Shown here: positions 1-9,313 of the stretch, piece by piece
Layout: each line of letters begins with the position of its first letter
How positions within the stretch are numbered: position 1 is the first letter of the stretch
Program-made: the position numbers and the translations under genes
The notes under the pieces: generated by a model
The model's input: only the letters and a program-made list of their open reading frames with translations
The model's database searches: none
Told to the model about the DNA's origin: nothing
Assembly: GCA_021821465.1 (NCBI GenBank)
Contig: JAKACM010000001.1
Span: 62,001 to 126,000, forward strand
DNA: 64,000 bases
From: Bacillota bacterium
GTDB taxonomy: Bacteria > Bacillota > Sulfobacillia > Sulfobacillales > Sulfobacillaceae
Reading direction: 5' to 3'

Positions 1-233
1 CATATGCACAACGGGTGTTCAAAGAATCATTGGGGGGCTTGCCGTATGAATTAGGGGCGGATTGGATGCGCACGGTGTCCCAGGCTTATGAGGTCTACGA
101 CACGACAGGAGGATTTGCCCAGCGTTCTGTTTTTGTCCTCGATCGTGAGCATCGACTGATCTTTCAAAATACGGCCTTTCAAGCTGGAAACCGGGAACAT
201 TATGAAGAAGTGCTTAATGTCTTGGCACGCTGA
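1..233 (+). CDS. Peroxiredoxin (AhpC/TSA family), C-terminal part
   Basis: Only the last 77 or so codons are present; the frame is open to the left edge, so the gene begins outside the window. The segment FAQRSVFVLDREHRLIF matches the late beta-strand of AhpC/TSA peroxiredoxins (R-x-x-F-V-L-D plus a hydrophobic strand), which reduce peroxides and alkyl hydroperoxides in the cytoplasm. The peroxidatic cysteine region is not in the window, so the subclass (1-Cys, 2-Cys, Bcp or Tpx) cannot be decided. It converges with the lipoprotein gene that ends at 539. An internal GTG at 15 is not the real start because conserved sequence precedes it. Confidence 0.7.
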   Translation, partial: YAQRVFKESLGGLPYELGADWMRTVSQAYEVYDTTGGFAQRSVFVLDREHRLIFQNTAFQAGNREHYEEVLNVLAR

Positions 234-538
234 CAGCAAGGACTTCTTCCCATTTCCGGGCCAAGATCAAGTCGTCTTTTGATCTCACGCCCTAAAATGA
301 CTTGTATTGCCATCCAAAGTCCGTCATGGACGGACGATGTCCTGTTCCCGTCCGTGACGGATATCCTAAAAAAACACCAAATCTTACGGCAAAGACTATG
401 CTAGTTTCCGTCCTTCGTTCCTTGTTAAGCCAACATAATACCTTACGCCATCTGTTCCCAAGAACCAAAGACCGAAACAGCCGAAAATTTCCTCACTTCA
501 GCGATAGTGTCGGAAGCAAATAAATTCTAAAGAACCCG
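234..538. other. Convergent intergenic region, 305 bp
   Basis: This lies between two convergent genes. The clearest structure is a pair of short dyads: GTCCGTCATGGACGGAC at 319-335 (6-bp arms) and TCCGTGACGGA at 351-361. They could form small hairpins or be operator-like half sites, but neither is followed by a T-tract. A 73-codon open frame (302-523) has no ribosome binding site and no recognisable protein. No other feature is seen. Confidence 0.4.
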
Positions 539-1207
539 TTAGGAACCGGAAGTACCGCTGGAACCATCCCCTGAACTGCTTGAGGATGACTGGCCCGACG
601 ACGAGGAGCTTTGAGAATCGGAAGAAGAGCCCCCTTGGGATGACGAGGACTTTCCGGAACTGCTACCCGAAGATGACGCAAGCATTTTGACCAAACTCGT
701 CTTTACGGCCGTATCGATCATGGTGGTGATCTGAGGGGAACTTAATGATTTTGTCACCTCGGTTTCCAATGTCTTTTGAAAGGTCGGGCTATTCATTACC
801 ACCACGACCGCCTTGTCTAATGCTGACTGCCCAGCCGATGTCATCAAGGCCTGTTGTAACTGGCTAGTGGAAATCGTCTCGGCAATTAGCCGCTCTATCC
901 GCGGTGTTTCCATTTCATCGCGCACAGCTTTTTGTATTTCCATAGAAGGTTCTTTGCCGGAAGAAGAGGAGGAACCGGATGATCCGCCTCCCGTTGAAGA
1001 ACTTCCCTTGGATCCCGATGTTGATCCGGAACTACCGCCATTGGCTGAGGATGAACCCGAACTCGATCCGCTTGAGCCTCCACTCTTGTCAGTCGATGCC
1101 GTGCTGGAATGTTCGGGAGCCGGAGCTCCCATCGTGAAACTGCAAGCAGGGGTCGCAATGAGTATCACACCGACGAGACTTATTCCCCATACTTTCCCAA
1201 ATCTCAT
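539..1207 (-). CDS. Ser/Gly-rich lipoprotein, GerD-like
   Basis: A 222-aa protein. The start is the ATG at 1207, preceded by GGAGG about 9 nt upstream; the longer frame to 1258 has no such signal. The N-terminus has a signal-peptide-like hydrophobic stretch (GVILIATPACS) ending in Cys, giving an imperfect lipobox (T-P-A-C). Two very low-complexity Ser/Gly linkers flank a central helical segment of about 95 residues with repeated short helices (for example NSPTFQKTLETEVTKSL). Helical SPxFQ-type repeats after a lipidated N-terminus resemble the spore germination lipoprotein GerD, but the similarity is weak and the Ser-rich tails are unusual. Codons in the tails are biased to TCC/AGC/GGA. It lies 62 nt after purD and could be read through from the pur operon. 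The function is inferred. Confidence 0.5.
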   Translation of the reverse strand: MRFGKVWGISLVGVILIATPACSFTMGAPAPEHSSTASTDKSGGSSGSSSGSSSANGGSSGSTSGSKGSSSTGGGSSGSSSSSGKEPSMEIQKAVRDEMETPRIERLIAETISTSQLQQALMTSAGQSALDKAVVVVMNSPTFQKTLETEVTKSLSSPQITTMIDTAVKTSLVKMLASSSGSSSGKSSSSQGGSSSDSQSSSSSGQSSSSSSGDGSSGTSGS

Positions 1208-1269
1208 GCCTAATGCCTCCTCCGAACACCACACAAGTGTGTATTCAGAGTGCCCCAATTAGGCGCAAC

Positions 1270-2565
1270 TTACTCGGAGTCGCGCCGGTCTCGGGCAATA
1301 TCATTCCGGTACTGGCTTTGGGGAAATGAAATGGCTTGAATCTGCCGATAGCTTTGCTTCCGGGCTATTTCCAACTCAGACCCCAGTCCAACGACGGCTA
1401 ATACGCGCCCGCCTGCGGCTATCAACCGGTCCTTTTCGCGATGTGTGGCAGCATGGAAAATTAAGCCGCCGGGAGACGGATCGATCTCCACAATCTGACC
1501 CTTCACAGGCACTCGGGGATATCCTTCCGAAGCCATAACGACCGCTACTGCCGCGCCTCGAGGGTCCGGTAAAGCAGTTTCAAGCAGATAGCCCTGCCCT
1601 AATGCCCACCACCATGCCGTCCAAGGGATGTCCATTATGGGAATGATCACTTCAGTTTCCGGATCTCCGAAGCGCACATTAAATTCCAGCACTTGCGGGC
1701 CCTTCCCAGTCATCATGAGTCCTACATACAAGATTCCGCGATAAAGCATTCTCTCTTCATTTATAGCCCGAATAACCGGTCTCAAAATCTCGTCATCAAT
1801 CTCTTTCCTCTCTTGAACCTTCAACCAATTTACAGGAGCGTAAGCGCCCATACCGCCCGTGTTGGGACTGTTAGGCCGGGCGTTGAGGCGTTTGTAGTCT
1901 TGTGCCAAAGGCAACCAAACGTATTCTTCCCCATTGGTCAGAACGTGAACCGAGACCTCCCGTCCGACCAGACATTCCTCGGCGATGACACCATCATCAT
2001 ATAGGTGATCAACGCCATTCCAGTCGGCGACAACCTCCAAGGCTTCATCCCGATTTTGCGCCACCACCACGCCCTTGCCCTGTGCCAACCGGCTTTGTTT
2101 GAGCACAAGCGGCCATTTGGTGCCGCTCATAACAAAATCACGCAACTTTTCAGGGCTGTGAAAAAGTCTCCATGATGCCGTGGGAATATGATGGCGGTTC
2201 ATAAACTCTTTAGCAAAGGCTTTGCTGCTTTCCAACCGAGCAGCTTGTCGAGAGGGGCCCACCACCACATGTCCTTGACGGCGCAACATATCGGCCACAC
2301 CTTGGGCTAAAGGATCTTCAGGACCTACGATCACCAATAAACGTCCCTTGTTTTCGGCCCAGCGGGCGATATCAACCGCTGTAGACACGGGAACACACAC
2401 GGCCAAGTCTTCAATTCCCGCATTGCCGGGAGCCGCATAAACCGGCACCCTTGGTGCGTCTTTGGAAATGCCCCATAATATTGCATGTTCACGTGCTCCC
2501 TGCCCGATAACCAGAATCCCGGCAAGATTTGATTGCGGCAACAACCCCACCAGATCACCTGTCAT
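1270..2565 (-). CDS. purD: Phosphoribosylamine--glycine ligase
   Basis: Second step of IMP synthesis: 5-phosphoribosylamine + glycine + ATP gives GAR. The protein has 431 aa, the usual length. The N-terminal Rossmann-like domain carries ILVIGQGAREHAI near residues 17-29 (most homologues have G-x-GGREHA, here GQGAREHA). The ATP-grasp core includes the Lys-rich segment VLKQSRLAQGKGVVVA and SPNTGGMGAYAPV, and ends with the metal-binding EFNVRFGDPE motif. The ATG start is supported by a near-perfect AGGAGGTGATC Shine-Dalgarno ending 6 nt upstream. It is the last pur gene of the operon, 17 nt after purH. The extra 15 or so N-terminal residues before the beta-strand are unusual but are backed by that ribosome site. 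Confidence 0.95.
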   Translation of the reverse strand: MTGDLVGLLPQSNLAGILVIGQGAREHAILWGISKDAPRVPVYAAPGNAGIEDLAVCVPVSTAVDIARWAENKGRLLVIVGPEDPLAQGVADMLRRQGHVVVGPSRQAARLESSKAFAKEFMNRHHIPTASWRLFHSPEKLRDFVMSGTKWPLVLKQSRLAQGKGVVVAQNRDEALEVVADWNGVDHLYDDGVIAEECLVGREVSVHVLTNGEEYVWLPLAQDYKRLNARPNSPNTGGMGAYAPVNWLKVQERKEIDDEILRPVIRAINEERMLYRGILYVGLMMTGKGPQVLEFNVRFGDPETEVIIPIMDIPWTAWWWALGQGYLLETALPDPRGAAVAVVMASEGYPRVPVKGQIVEIDPSPGGLIFHAATHREKDRLIAAGGRVLAVVGLGSELEIARKQSYRQIQAISFPQSQYRNDIARDRRDSE

Positions 2566-2582
2566 TCTCGGATCACCTCCTC

Positions 2583-4112
2583 TTAATGGCGAAAATGACG
2601 TTCACCGGTAAAGTAAAGCGGTATTTCATGCAAGTTAGCCACTTCGATGGATTCCTTGTCCCGGATTGAACCTCCCGGTTCAATCACCAGACCGATATGG
2701 TATTTCGCCGCTTCAGTCATGACATCACCAAATGGGAAATAAGCATCGGAAGCGAGTACGGCTCCCCGGGCCTGTTCTTTGGCTTGTTCCAAGGCCTGAC
2801 GGGCAGCGTCGATTCTATTGGTGTGCCCTCCGCCGATCCCCACGGTCATGGTGTCTTTCACGACGACTATCGCATTGGACTTGACAAATCCGACGGTAGT
2901 CCATGCCAGCGTAAGATCTGTCTTCCAGCGGGAGAGATCGGCTTCGGGTCCGCCCGCATGCTTTAAGTTTTCAAAGGGGAGCGTCACAACATCACGCTGC
3001 TGAACCAAAAATCCCCCGCTGACTGTCCGAACTTCTTCGGCATAAGAGGGTAATTGAAAAGGCATGGCCAACACCCGCAGATTTTTCTTGGCGGCCAAAA
3101 TGCTAAGAGCCTCTTGAGTGTAATCTTGCGCAATCACGACTTCGAGAAAAATGCTGGTCAGATGCTGAGCCAGCTTTTCGTCCACCGTTCCCTTGACAGC
3201 CACAATTCCACCGAAGATCGATACGGGATCGGCTTCATAGGCTTTAAGATAGGCCTCTTCCAAAGTACTGCCCATACCGACTCCCGAAGGCGTTTGGTGC
3301 TTGACCGCAACCGCATTGGGAGCGGGTAAACTGGACGCAAGACGCCACGCAGTATCTGCATCGGCAAGATTATTGTATGATAGCGCTTTTCCCTGATGAA
3401 CGGTGGCATTTTGAAATCCTGTCTGCCCGGGCGTAGCATAAAAAGCCGCAACCTGATGGGGATTTTCCCCGTAGCGCAATTCACCCCATCTATGGCCACT
3501 GAGGGTAAAGAGTTCCTGGGCAACAGGCTTGAGTGGAGGATCGGTCCACTGGTTCAAGCAATTGGCAATCATGGTGTCATAATAAGCCACATGAGAAAAC
3601 GCCTCTTGGGCCCGTTTCAACCTGTCGGACGGAGACATTTCGGCCAATGGCAGCTGTAACGCTTCATGATATTGCCGCGGGTCCACCAAAACCAAAGTCC
3701 GCATATAATTTTTCGCTGCGGCCCGGATAAGGGATACCCCTCCGATATCAATTTCCTCGACTAATTGCTCCTTACCGGCTCCTTCTTGCCACCGGGTTTC
3801 AAAAGGATACAGATTCACGACCACGGCAACAATCGCCGGAGATCCAATGCTCTCCCGATCTTTGGCATCCTCGGGAGTTTCGCGTGACAAAATACCCGCA
3901 TAAATCTTGGGGTGAAGCGTTTTCACCCGTCCCCCCAGGATCTCTGTAAATCCTGTAAGATCTTCCAAGGCTGACACTTCAATACCTTGGTTTCGTAAAA
4001 ATCGGTACGTTCCTCCGCTGGCCAACAGTTTAATACCTTGGGACAAAAATCCCTGGGCCAATTCGCTTAATCCGGTTTTGTCGCTGACGCTCAATATTGC
4101 CCATTGATCCAT
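2583..4112 (-). CDS. purH: Bifunctional AICAR formyltransferase / IMP cyclohydrolase
   Basis: Last two steps to IMP: formylation of AICAR with 10-formyl-THF, then ring closure. The protein has 509 aa from the ATG at 4112 (MDQWAILSVSDKTGL), which has AAGGAG 8 nt upstream; an in-frame TTG at 4130 is less likely. The N-terminal MGS-like cyclohydrolase domain (about 1-195) has LASGGTYRFL and GGRVKTLHPKIYAG. The C-terminal transferase domain has LRYGENPHQ, the catalytic Lys-His pair in VAVKHQTPSGVG, and DAYFPFGD. The start lies 22 nt inside the end of purN, indicating translational coupling. Confidence 0.96.
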   Translation of the reverse strand: MDQWAILSVSDKTGLSELAQGFLSQGIKLLASGGTYRFLRNQGIEVSALEDLTGFTEILGGRVKTLHPKIYAGILSRETPEDAKDRESIGSPAIVAVVVNLYPFETRWQEGAGKEQLVEEIDIGGVSLIRAAAKNYMRTLVLVDPRQYHEALQLPLAEMSPSDRLKRAQEAFSHVAYYDTMIANCLNQWTDPPLKPVAQELFTLSGHRWGELRYGENPHQVAAFYATPGQTGFQNATVHQGKALSYNNLADADTAWRLASSLPAPNAVAVKHQTPSGVGMGSTLEEAYLKAYEADPVSIFGGIVAVKGTVDEKLAQHLTSIFLEVVIAQDYTQEALSILAAKKNLRVLAMPFQLPSYAEEVRTVSGGFLVQQRDVVTLPFENLKHAGGPEADLSRWKTDLTLAWTTVGFVKSNAIVVVKDTMTVGIGGGHTNRIDAARQALEQAKEQARGAVLASDAYFPFGDVMTEAAKYHIGLVIEPGGSIRDKESIEVANLHEIPLYFTGERHFRH

Positions 4113-4702
4113 GATTTCGACTCCTTCCAAATTACCTGCTTTCCGTCCAACCCCACAAGTCCTCTATCCACAGCATCAACAATCCTCGGATACAGCCGAT
4201 GTTCATGGTAGTGAATTCGCAGGCGAAGGTCCTCCACAGTGTCTTCTCGATAACGAGGCACGGGCACCTGAGCAATTACCGGCCCACTATCATGCCCATT
4301 GTCCACGAAATGAACCGTCACTCCCGTCCAAAATACTCCATAGTCAAAGGCCTGTTCGATGGCGTTTAATCCCGGAAAGGCCGGAAGCAGCGCCGGATGT
4401 AGGTTGAGAGCTCGCCCCATATAATAAGCGACAGTAGAGGCATCCAACCACCGCAAGTACCCGGCCAGTGCCACAGCCTCAATATTCTCGTCAATCAAGA
4501 GGTTCAGAAGCGCTTGGTCATATGCCTCTCTGCTCACAAAACTTTTTGGCAAGAGTGTTTGAGAGGCAATGCCAAAGCTTTGAGCGACGTCGAGTGCACG
4601 CACGTCCTTTTTATGAGAAATAACCAACGAAATGGGATTACCGTACTCCAGCATGGCCTCCAAATTGCTGCCGTATCCCCCGACTAATGCCGCCCACTTC
4701 AC
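4091..4702 (-). CDS. purN: Phosphoribosylglycinamide formyltransferase
   Basis: Formylates GAR using 10-formyl-THF. About 203 aa. The GTG at 4702 is chosen because it overlaps the purM stop in a GTGA junction and has AAGGGG about 10 nt upstream; a TTG at 4708 is the alternative. Catalytic elements are visible: the N-terminal GGYGSNLEAML phosphate-binding loop, the Asn/His of ALNLHPALLPAFPG, and the Asp of VHFVDNGHDSGPVI. The first strand is degenerate (WAALVGGYGSN where most have a G-x-GSN after a hydrophobic strand). Its 3' end overlaps the purH start by 22 nt. Confidence 0.93.
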   Translation of the reverse strand: MKWAALVGGYGSNLEAMLEYGNPISLVISHKKDVRALDVAQSFGIASQTLLPKSFVSREAYDQALLNLLIDENIEAVALAGYLRWLDASTVAYYMGRALNLHPALLPAFPGLNAIEQAFDYGVFWTGVTVHFVDNGHDSGPVIAQVPVPRYREDTVEDLRLRIHYHEHRLYPRIVDAVDRGLVGLDGKQVIWKESKSWINGQY

Positions 4703-5706
4703 GACCAAATCACCCCTTGTGCCGAATCGGTCGGCACGACCCGGCCAATCACATAGGAATCGATTTTGTGTTCCGTCAAAACGGCTTGGGCCGGAGTCAG
4801 ATCCTGTGGTGCAATGACCACCGTAAACCCCACCCCGTCATTAAAGGTTCGACGCCACTCATCATCATCTACGGCACCCAATTGTTTTATCCATTGCATG
4901 AACTCGCTGCGTGGCCATGAATGGGAATCAATGACCGCTGCGAATCCTTTTGGCAGTGTTCGCGGCACATTCTCGGTCAATCCTCCCCCGGTTATGTGGG
5001 CCATGGCTTTCACAGACACCCTGCTCCACAGTTTGTGAACGGCTTGGACATAAATTTGGGTAGGAGTCAAAAACCTTTCGCCCAATGTTCCGGATTCAAT
5101 CTCGGGATAAGTTCGGTCCCAATCCAAGTGATTGTCCCGCGCAATTTTCCGCAAAAGCGCATAGCCGTTAGAGTGAAAGCCACTGGACGCCAGTCCCAAG
5201 AGCAAATCACCGTCTTTGACGGCTTCTTCGGGAGTATAGACCTGACGCCCCACACCGAAACCGGCCAAATCAAAATGAGCCGACTCGTAAATCTCCGGCA
5301 ATTCCGCAGTTTCCCCTCCCAAAAGTGTGCACTTGGCCTGTAAGCAGCCTTTGGCAATACCTTGGACCAGTTGTTCGATTTCGTCCGGCATAATTTTGTG
5401 CGTCGCGATATAGTCCAAAAAGAATAAGGGCTCCCCGCCTTGAGCCAAAATGTCGTTAACATTCATGGCCACAAGATCTATCCCGATGCTATCCAGTCTG
5501 CCCATTTCTTGAGCAACCAGCAGTTTAGAGCCCACGCCATCGGCTCCCGCGAGCAATACCCCGGGTTCTTGCCAGGCAAACGCACCGGCAAATCCCCCGA
5601 CACCGTCAACGACTTCGGGGCGATATGTCTTAAATGCCCAAGGCCGAATTCGTCTTACGGCCTCATTTCCCTGATCAATATCCACACCAGCATCTTTATA
5701 TTGCAA
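4699..5706 (-). CDS. purM: Phosphoribosylformylglycinamidine cyclo-ligase (AIR synthetase)
   Basis: ATP-dependent ring closure of FGAM to AIR. The open frame runs to 5829, deep inside purF, but homologues begin just before YKDAGVDIDQGNEAV. A TTG at 5706 with GGAGGG exactly 10 nt upstream gives 335 aa, the family length, and is taken as the start. The AIRS fold motifs are present: DGVGGFAGAF, LAGADGVGSKLLVA, AMNVNDILAQGGEPLFFLDY, and the C-terminal HITGGGLTENVPR. It sits between purF (33-nt gap) and purN (4-nt overlap). Confidence 0.94.
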   Translation of the reverse strand: MQYKDAGVDIDQGNEAVRRIRPWAFKTYRPEVVDGVGGFAGAFAWQEPGVLLAGADGVGSKLLVAQEMGRLDSIGIDLVAMNVNDILAQGGEPLFFLDYIATHKIMPDEIEQLVQGIAKGCLQAKCTLLGGETAELPEIYESAHFDLAGFGVGRQVYTPEEAVKDGDLLLGLASSGFHSNGYALLRKIARDNHLDWDRTYPEIESGTLGERFLTPTQIYVQAVHKLWSRVSVKAMAHITGGGLTENVPRTLPKGFAAVIDSHSWPRSEFMQWIKQLGAVDDDEWRRTFNDGVGFTVVIAPQDLTPAQAVLTEHKIDSYVIGRVVPTDSAQGVIWS

Positions 5707-5738
5707 GCTTGTACCGCCCTCCAATTCTATCCATCGCG

Positions 5739-7142
5739 CTAATTGCCGCCTTTCGTAATATCCAGAGCAATGTCGGTGTGATCTCTTAAGGGTACGGGAT
5801 AACCAGCCCCAAAACATGCCATGCACCAACCGTCTTGAGACAACCCGGTTTTTAAACCCTGCAGGGATAAATAGGCCAGAGAATCGGCGCCTACGGTCTT
5901 TCGAATCTGTTCACGATTCATATTGCGGGCAGCCAACTCCGTAGCCCGGGAGGTGTCGATGCCGTAATAACACGGATCGGTGTAAGGAGGCGAAGCGATC
6001 CGCATATGAACCTCCCTGGCCCCGGCACGACGCAAAATTTGAATCAAGTGGCGAGAGGTGGTTCCCCGTACCAAACTGTCATCAACCAACACAATGCGTT
6101 TCCCGTCTACCACTTCTTTGACAACGGAAAGTTTCAATTGCACGCCTGCTTCCCTCAAAGCCTGATTCGGACTGATAAAAGTTCGTGCGACATACCGGTT
6201 CTTGACCAAACCCATATCAAATGGAATGCCCGCCGCCGTGGCGTATCCCATTGCCGCGGGCGTACTGGAATCCGGAACTCCGATCACAACATCGGCCACA
6301 GCCGGGGATTCTTGTGCCAGTATTTCGCCCAGCCGGCGCCGGATTATGTACGTACTTTGTCCTTCTATACGTGAATCCGGACGGGCAAAATAAATCATCT
6401 CAAAACTGCACAAGGCGCGATCCATGGAAAAATTCACGAAACGATCGGCCTCAATACCATTGTGGCGAAGGGTGATCAGTTCCCCCGGTGCAATCTCCCG
6501 AACATAATGAGCGCCAATCACATCAAAAGCACAGGACTCCGAAGCCAGTACATAAGCACCGTGCTCGGTTTGACCAAGGGCCAGGGGACGGATTCCTTGA
6601 GGATCCCGGGCGCCATACAAGGCATCTTGAGTCAGGACGGTAAACGCAAAACCTCCTTGGAGCTTTGCCAAGGATTCTTTCAGTGCTTCGTAAAAAGATT
6701 GCCGCCCGCTTCGGGCAATCAGATGAGAGAGCACTTCGCTGTCTGTCGTTCCTTGGAAAATGGCCCCTTCTTGTTCCAGTTGTTGGCGAAGGCCGGCGGC
6801 GTTCACCAGATTGCCATTTTGTCCAAGTGCCAGAAGTCCGAAGCGTGTTTTCATCAATAAGGGCTGAGCATTCACAATGGACGACTCACCGGTCGTCGAA
6901 TACCGCACGTGCCCCATAGCCGCAAGGCCAAGACGCTGGCTTTCCTCTTCAACTTTGAGAGCCTCTGTCACCAGCCCCATTCCCTTATGAACCGTAATTT
7001 CTTCATTATGCAAGACTGCCAGCCCCGCACTCTCTTGTCCGCGATGCTGAAGACTGAACGTTCCCCAATAGGATTTTAAGGCCGCCCTCTCATCACCAAA
7101 AATTCCAAAGACCCCACATTCCTCGTGCAACTCATCTGCCAT
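5739..7142 (-). CDS. purF: Amidophosphoribosyltransferase
   Basis: First committed step: PRPP + glutamine gives 5-phosphoribosylamine. The protein has 467 aa. A short propeptide (MADELHEE) precedes the catalytic Cys9 of the Ntn glutaminase domain (ECGVFGIFGD), as in the Bacillus-type enzyme that is matured by propeptide removal. The PRPP-binding loop IVLVDDSLVRGTTS lies in the C-terminal phosphoribosyltransferase domain. Cysteines in DRALCSFEM, DPCYYGID and the terminal WCMACFGAGYP fit the four ligands of the B. subtilis-type structural 4Fe-4S cluster. The Shine-Dalgarno GGAGG is formed by the last codons of purL, 2 nt upstream, so the pair is coupled. Confidence 0.96.
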   Translation of the reverse strand: MADELHEECGVFGIFGDERAALKSYWGTFSLQHRGQESAGLAVLHNEEITVHKGMGLVTEALKVEEESQRLGLAAMGHVRYSTTGESSIVNAQPLLMKTRFGLLALGQNGNLVNAAGLRQQLEQEGAIFQGTTDSEVLSHLIARSGRQSFYEALKESLAKLQGGFAFTVLTQDALYGARDPQGIRPLALGQTEHGAYVLASESCAFDVIGAHYVREIAPGELITLRHNGIEADRFVNFSMDRALCSFEMIYFARPDSRIEGQSTYIIRRRLGEILAQESPAVADVVIGVPDSSTPAAMGYATAAGIPFDMGLVKNRYVARTFISPNQALREAGVQLKLSVVKEVVDGKRIVLVDDSLVRGTTSRHLIQILRRAGAREVHMRIASPPYTDPCYYGIDTSRATELAARNMNREQIRKTVGADSLAYLSLQGLKTGLSQDGWCMACFGAGYPVPLRDHTDIALDITKGGN

Positions 7143-7144
7143 GG

Positions 7145-9313
7145 TTACCCTCCATAACCGTCTCGAAATACTCTGTCGAGTTTTGTTCTCTCGAACGCAT
7201 AAGACTGCCTTAGGTGAATGACGAGATCAGAACGAGGTATCACCCGTCCAATGACATCGGCCGCCGTGACGGGGCTTAACAATTCCAGCACACTCTTCGT
7301 AGTTCCGGGGTTGCAAAAAATCAGACATTGTCCCGACACCTCGCTGAACAGGTGTCTTACCGCATCTTCCGGCGGTATGCTGACATCCATTCCCAAACGG
7401 GAGGGCATTGTCAACAAAGTTTTGGCCAAAGTCACAAATAACCCTCCGGATCCTATCATGCGCATTGCATAGGACGGCACTTTTGTGGCAAGCTGGGCTA
7501 AAACTTGATACAAGTCGGCAACACGCTTCGGATCGAGTCTGGGGTATGCACTCAACCGGTGAAAGAGAGACTCATAGACGCTGCCGCCGAGACTCCACTC
7601 GCCGTGGGGATGGACATGCACAATGTCCGTTTCCTCCCGCCATGGGCCGTCGGGGATAGGTTCCAAGGGATGATGATGGCGTCCTACCGCCCCTATGACG
7701 ACGGTGGGCCAAATCGAATCTCCGTCTGTCTCATTGTGCAAGGAAACATTCCCACCGGTAACCGGCACCTCAAATACCTTACAGGCATCGGCAACACCCG
7801 CCATTAAGCCGGTGAGCTCTTTAAACACCTGCTCCTTATCCGGATTGCCGGCATTAACACCGTCTGTCAATCCCAAAACCTCTGCACCTTGACCGGCTAA
7901 GAGGCCGATTACCCGACTGACGCCAGCCATTCCGCCACTATAAGGATCTATGGCCGCGTAACGCCCCGGTCCCGAAACAGCAATGGCCAATCCCTCGTTC
8001 GACCCTCTGACGCGCAAAATCGCCAGATCATGATTAGGGCCCCACACGGTATTGGTTAAGATCATGGAGTCATAACGGTCAAAGATAGGGTGTCTGCTCC
8101 GACAATCATAGGAACCCAAAACAGCCACGGCTTCTTTAGCATCAAATGTCAAAGGGCGAAAGGGAGTCAGGTTCGGCACATTACGCCGGATCTCGTCAGC
8201 CCATTTGGGCGAGGCAGAACGTAAGGGACAAGAACCAGCCAATATTTCGGGGGGCACCGATGCACGAATCTCGCCGTCCCAGGCCACGACCAAATGCCGA
8301 TCTTCCGTAATTTCTCCAATTATGCCGTATGGCACTTCCCAGTGCCGGACGAGGGGCTCAATCACGGGCCAATGGTCCGGAGAAACAACTAGCAGCATAC
8401 GTTCCTGAGTCTCCGACAACATTATTTCATAAGGTGTCATACCCTGTTCCCGGCAGGCTACCAGTTCCAGGCGAATTATTGCGCCGACTTTGGAGCGATA
8501 AGCCAATTCAGCTACGGAAGAAGTCAATCCGGCCGCCCCCAGATCCTGAACCGCGTCCAATTTATCGGTAGCAATGGCTTGGAGCGTGGCTTCCATCAGC
8601 ATTTTACCCATGAATGGATCACCGACTTGCACGGTAGGCCGCATGTCATCCGTCACATTGCCAAAATCTTGTGAAGCCAATAGGCTGGCGCCATGGATCC
8701 CGTCGCGCCCCGTCGGTTGGCCAAGAAGAACCAGGTAGGACCCGGGACGGGCTCCTTTGGCGTTCACGCTGTGCTCGCCCGATAATAATCCAATCGCCAT
8801 CACATTGACCAAGGGGTTCTTGTCATAAACCGGACTGTAGGCCACTTCTCCATTCACGGTCGGAATTCCGATTGCATTGCCATACTTGCCGATTCCTTCC
8901 ACTACACCGTTTTGGATCATTCTTGCAGCGTCGTCGGTTCCAAAGCGCAGAGAATCGGCTAATGCCACCGGGCGTGCTCCCATAGCTATAATGTCGCGAA
9001 GAATGCCTCCCACACCCGTAGCTGCCCCTTGCACCGGTTCCACATAAGAAGGATGGTTGTGGCTTTCCACTTTGAACGCAACCTGAATGTCTTCATTTAA
9101 CGAGACTATTCCGGCATTTTCGCCCGGTCCTTGAATGACAGCCCGACCCTCATGGGGCAACCACGACAAGAGACTTTTCGAACTCTTGTAACTGCAGTGC
9201 TCCGACCACAACACCCCAAACAATCCGAGTTCCAAGTCATTGGGATTACGTCCCAACTGCCGTTGGATAATCTCAAATTCTTCTTGAGTCAGTCCCACAT
9301 CGCGGAAATTCAC
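7145..9313 (-). CDS. purL: Phosphoribosylformylglycinamidine synthase subunit II (small PurL)
   Basis: Synthetase subunit of the three-part FGAM synthase (PurS-PurQ-PurL); ATP-dependent amidation of FGAR. 722 aa from the GTG at 9313, which overlaps the purQ stop as GTGA and has AGGGGAGGA 6 nt upstream; the longer frame to 9334 is unnecessary. The length is that of the small Gram-positive PurL, not the 1300-aa Proteobacterial fusion. Motifs: WSEHCSYKSSK near the N-terminus, KVESHNHPSYVEP, GAATGVGGILRD, and the second AIRS-like half with TGGNVSLHNE. Confidence 0.96.
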   Translation of the reverse strand: MNFRDVGLTQEEFEIIQRQLGRNPNDLELGLFGVLWSEHCSYKSSKSLLSWLPHEGRAVIQGPGENAGIVSLNEDIQVAFKVESHNHPSYVEPVQGAATGVGGILRDIIAMGARPVALADSLRFGTDDAARMIQNGVVEGIGKYGNAIGIPTVNGEVAYSPVYDKNPLVNVMAIGLLSGEHSVNAKGARPGSYLVLLGQPTGRDGIHGASLLASQDFGNVTDDMRPTVQVGDPFMGKMLMEATLQAIATDKLDAVQDLGAAGLTSSVAELAYRSKVGAIIRLELVACREQGMTPYEIMLSETQERMLLVVSPDHWPVIEPLVRHWEVPYGIIGEITEDRHLVVAWDGEIRASVPPEILAGSCPLRSASPKWADEIRRNVPNLTPFRPLTFDAKEAVAVLGSYDCRSRHPIFDRYDSMILTNTVWGPNHDLAILRVRGSNEGLAIAVSGPGRYAAIDPYSGGMAGVSRVIGLLAGQGAEVLGLTDGVNAGNPDKEQVFKELTGLMAGVADACKVFEVPVTGGNVSLHNETDGDSIWPTVVIGAVGRHHHPLEPIPDGPWREETDIVHVHPHGEWSLGGSVYESLFHRLSAYPRLDPKRVADLYQVLAQLATKVPSYAMRMIGSGGLFVTLAKTLLTMPSRLGMDVSIPPEDAVRHLFSEVSGQCLIFCNPGTTKSVLELLSPVTAADVIGRVIPRSDLVIHLRQSYAFERTKLDRVFRDGYGG

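Noticed and set aside
813-1262. 149-codon + strand frame opposite the Ser/Gly-rich lipoprotein
   Set aside because: It is the antisense shadow of low-complexity codons; no start signal and acidic/proline-rich nonsense composition.
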